Shown here: positions 61,731 through 64,000 of the stretch, in pieces
Layout of the letters: each line of letters begins with the position of its first letter
How positions within the stretch are numbered: the first letter of the stretch is position 1
The notes under the pieces: generated by a model
The model's input: the letters and a program-made list of their open reading frames with translations, nothing else
Database searches by the model: none
Told to the model about the DNA's origin: nothing
Origin: CAZLMG01 sp964560765
GTDB lineage: Bacteria > Bdellovibrionota_B > Oligoflexia > Oligoflexales > CAZLMG01
Length of the DNA stretch: 64,000 nucleotides
NCBI GenBank assembly: GCA_964560765.1
Contig: CAZLMG010000014.1
Coordinates: forward strand, 1-64,000
Direction: 5' to 3'
Made by a program: the position numbers and the translations under genes

Positions 61731-64000
61731 TTATTCCCAGTTGATCAGCACTTTTGCGCGCGGTTGTCGCAATACGAAGTCGTCTGCGTCTGGCTCCTGG
61801 CTGTTGCCGTATAACTTTAGAATTCGCTCTGCTGGCTTTGCCACGGTAAAGCGCAGACCTGAGGGCTCAACGCGCACGATGTCTCCCTTCCGGTGCGCAG
61901 GCAACTCGGGCAATGCCCGGCGTGCAGAGAATTCAGAAACAGGATTCGCGGCTGGAACCTGTGCAGTCATCTCTTGATCTAGAATCAGAGTGCCTTTTTC
62001 GTTCTTAAATACCTGATAGGGCTTAAAGGGCTCCGCCTCTTTCGGGCGAAACGTCGAAAGGCCTGTGCGAATGGCGCTGACGTTCCGATAGGGTTCGCCG
62101 ATAGACGCTAAGTTATAACGGTCGGTCGGCAAAATCTCGTTAAACCATTCGCGGCGATAACGCAGCGCTTTTCCTTCGTGTGTGACTCCACGCATGGCGT
62201 CCATCTCGGCGCCGGAGTTTTGACAGTCAGGGGCAGCACCGCTCAAGTAGGTTTCGTAAGCCGTGTGGCCATAGCAAATGAAGAGATCTCGCTGCTCCTT
62301 CACGATAGCTTTGAAATCCTCCTCGCCATCCCGGTAAAATCCCTTTTCGTCTTTTAAGCTGGGGTCGGCAAATACACCAGGCAGATTCATGTCGCGTACT
62401 TCAGGATTTACCACCAACAAGTATCCCTTGCTGTCCTGAACGCTGGCGCTATTCGACGTGCGGTTGAATTTGGCGTTGAAATACCAGACGAGAACTCCTG
62501 GCTGATACTGCGGTTGAAGGACTCGAAACCTATCAGACAGTGAGCCTTCACCTGTCAGAAACAGGGATTGATTTCCTCCGTCGATGTTGCGGTCCATGTT
62601 ATACGAAGCTTCTGACTTTCCGATGCGATACTCGGCTTGCGGATCTCGGTACTCCATCAGATAAAATTGCTGATATCGCTTTTCAACTTGACCTTGGTGC
62701 AATAGGACGAACTCGCCGAGTCCTTCATTTTGACCCGATTCGAAATCCCATGTTTTGCCGCCGAACTGCAGGTTATCGACGACTACTCCGAACTCCGTAT
62801 AACCCGCATCCGTTGTGTAGCGGATTTCGAACGCAACCTCTCTTCCTCTCCAGGCACCCAAATCATAGCTCTTTGTGATCCAGGTGGGGGACTGGCAGAC
62901 TGCCTTACCTTCGGCGAACTCTTTCTTTTCTTCTTCCGTAATTTGGCCGGCTATCTTCTTCGTCCTTAACTCCAGAACGCGCGTTGCTGGACATGCAGTA
63001 TTCTGCTCGGAAAGTGTGTCGTGGTTGTCGTCTCCGGATACGGTCCGAAGTTTGTCTATCGTTTCGTTCTGCACTTTTACTTCGCCTATGTCGTAATCGG
63101 TGATCACCTTGATGTCCACGTCGTTGCCGTCAAAGTTTGTTTCGGTTTCAATGTGGTAAATGGTGTCGAATTTGAGTGTTGCATCTCCGTCCATGGGCAC
63201 TTGCAGCTTCAAGGTGAAAGCTCGGCTTCCGCCATCGAAACGGTCTGAATACGCAGCATATTTTCCATGCGCCGGCGACACTTCAGTTACCTTTACCTGT
63301 TCCTCGGACGGATCCGTCAAAACAACGAGGGAACGATAGACCGGCTCACCAAACTCGGGTGTCGTAGAAACGACGTCGTACTTATGCAGCACGTCCCCCA
63401 CGAGCTCTTCGCTGTATTGGGGGCCTTCGTAATTATTTGACTCTTCGCGTTGAGCCTTTGACACGAAACTATAGGCGCCAAGGTACGCTGATTTCTTTTC
63501 TCCGGGTTGAACAATCTTTGGCGAAAGCCAGCCAAGACTGAGTTTGCTATATGATGAAAGCTCTTGCGCTTGGAGTTCTGCATTATGGGCCATCAGCTCC
63601 CACTCGCCTACGGAGTTCTCGCCGCTAGAGGCATACACATCCGGCAAACTGAGTGAGTGCCCGAACTCGTGAAAGAACGTGGATCGATCTGAGAACTCGG
63701 ACTGCATGTTGTAATCGAGGGCGAAAACCTCATCGGTGATTTTCAGGCCGTTGAATGATGGTCGTTCCTCGCCTTCAATGGCTGGACCCGTGTGACTATA
63801 CCTTGGGTGATCTGCTGCCAAAGAGATTGACCAGCGGTGCGGCCAAATTCGGTTGAAGCACTCGATGGCTGCCGCCTGCCTTGGTCCAGGTGGTACCTCG
63901 GCAGACGCCGGCCTCTTTCCGTCTGGATCAAAAGATCGCTGGCACGCGGCTTGGCTCTTGCCCGCATAGATCAGGACGACTGCATCCAAGAATCCATCTG
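61731..64000 (-). CDS. M6-type metalloprotease, partial
   Basis: A frame of more than 750 codons that stays open to the window edge, so its N-terminus (signal and pro-region) is missing. It shows the immune-inhibitor-A (M6) pattern: a W-P-H-R-W segment, the zinc motif H-E-F-G-H-S-L-S-L-P-D, and W-E-L-M-A-H-N. A carbohydrate/jelly-roll-like region follows (W-I-T-K-S-Y-D-L...D-N-L-Q-F-G), as in M6 C-termini. Such enzymes are secreted and degrade host or prey proteins. A strong terminator follows. Confidence 0.9.
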   Translation of the reverse strand, partial: DGFLDAVVLIYAGKSQAACQRSFDPDGKRPASAEVPPGPRQAAAIECFNRIWPHRWSISLAADHPRYSHTGPAIEGEERPSFNGLKITDEVFALDYNMQSEFSDRSTFFHEFGHSLSLPDVYASSGENSVGEWELMAHNAELQAQELSSYSKLSLGWLSPKIVQPGEKKSAYLGAYSFVSKAQREESNNYEGPQYSEELVGDVLHKYDVVSTTPEFGEPVYRSLVVLTDPSEEQVKVTEVSPAHGKYAAYSDRFDGGSRAFTLKLQVPMDGDATLKFDTIYHIETETNFDGNDVDIKVITDYDIGEVKVQNETIDKLRTVSGDDNHDTLSEQNTACPATRVLELRTKKIAGQITEEEKKEFAEGKAVCQSPTWITKSYDLGAWRGREVAFEIRYTTDAGYTEFGVVVDNLQFGGKTWDFESGQNEGLGEFVLLHQGQVEKRYQQFYLMEYRDPQAEYRIGKSEASYNMDRNIDGGNQSLFLTGEGSLSDRFRVLQPQYQPGVLVWYFNAKFNRTSNSASVQDSKGYLLVVNPEVRDMNLPGVFADPSLKDEKGFYRDGEEDFKAIVKEQRDLFICYGHTAYETYLSGAAPDCQNSGAEMDAMRGVTHEGKALRYRREWFNEILPTDRYNLASIGEPYRNVSAIRTGLSTFRPKEAEPFKPYQVFKNEKGTLILDQEMTAQVPAANPVSEFSARRALPELPAHRKGDIVRVEPSGLRFTVAKPAERILKLYGNSQEPDADDFVLRQPRAKVLINWE

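Overview
The window looks like chromosomal DNA of a Gram-negative, free-living bacterium of middling GC content. Evidence for this is two outer-membrane beta-barrels (48161-49414 and 58235-59383), many lipoprotein and Sec signal peptides, c-type haem motifs and an ECF sigma factor. There is no rRNA, tRNA, ribosomal protein or other firm taxonomic marker. The dense array of one-off secreted lipoproteins, RCC1, ricin-B, serpin, DUF1554 and M6-protease domains reminds me of Bdellovibrionota/Oligoflexia or myxobacteria-like organisms. That is inference only.

Layout. 0.5-7.9 kb: secreted proteins and lipoproteins, including a di-haem lipoprotein with a TIGR03000-like tail, a lipoprotein of four C-x12-C repeats, and a protein-glutaminase-like enzyme. 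8.0-13.2 kb: a light-response/photoprotection island. A BLUF photoreceptor and GTP cyclohydrolase I lie in one operon. Nearby are a CrtI-type carotenoid desaturase, two small coupled membrane proteins, a MerR-like regulator with a degenerate B12-binding domain, an OsmC-like protein and a DUF393 thiol oxidoreductase. 13.3-24.3 kb: an AraC regulator, a lipoprotein serpin, CBM-like (WDxxxGxNF) proteins, a ricin-B lectin, several orphan lipoproteins, and remnants of acyltransferase-like, RCC1 and AraC genes. 24.3-36.5 kb: a bicupin-GNAT fusion, a lipoprotein gene split by an in-frame stop, a secreted phytochelatin-synthase-like enzyme, an RCC1 lipoprotein, a leucine-rich repeat protein, and two 5'-truncated genes lying head to head. 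36.5-43.7 kb: a gene graveyard (IS110-type and LysR fragments) followed by small stress-type genes (CsbD, DUF3309, an OmpA-like protein). 43.7-56.8 kb: a secreted S1 protease, an ADP-ribosyltransferase-like protein, a translationally coupled operon (lipoprotein, FadL-like barrel, CREST-type membrane hydrolase, secreted protein), a UbiB-like kinase fusion, a secreted NuiA-like nuclease inhibitor and a DUF1554 lipoprotein. 56.9-61.6 kb: a four-gene flavin/cytochrome/porin operon divergent from an ECF sigma factor, plus a His-rich secreted protein. 61.7 kb to the end: an M6 metalloprotease cut by the window edge.

How the genes fit together. The clearest functional unit is the light island. A BLUF receptor sits beside a MerR-type regulator that has lost its cobalamin ligand. 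A GTTTT-rich repeat occurs upstream of the regulator and again in the intergenic region upstream of crtI and the small membrane genes. Together these suggest a BLUF-controlled, B12-independent switch for carotenoid and pterin genes. The second unit is the tight operon 59992->56897 (membrane protein, outer-membrane barrel, FMN-binding-like protein, cytochrome c with an FMN-binding-like tail), which looks like an envelope electron-transfer module. The third is the coupled operon 50298->46570, which pairs lipid-type uptake with a ceramidase-like hydrolase. Most remaining genes encode single secreted proteins aimed at other organisms' proteins, nucleases or glycans.
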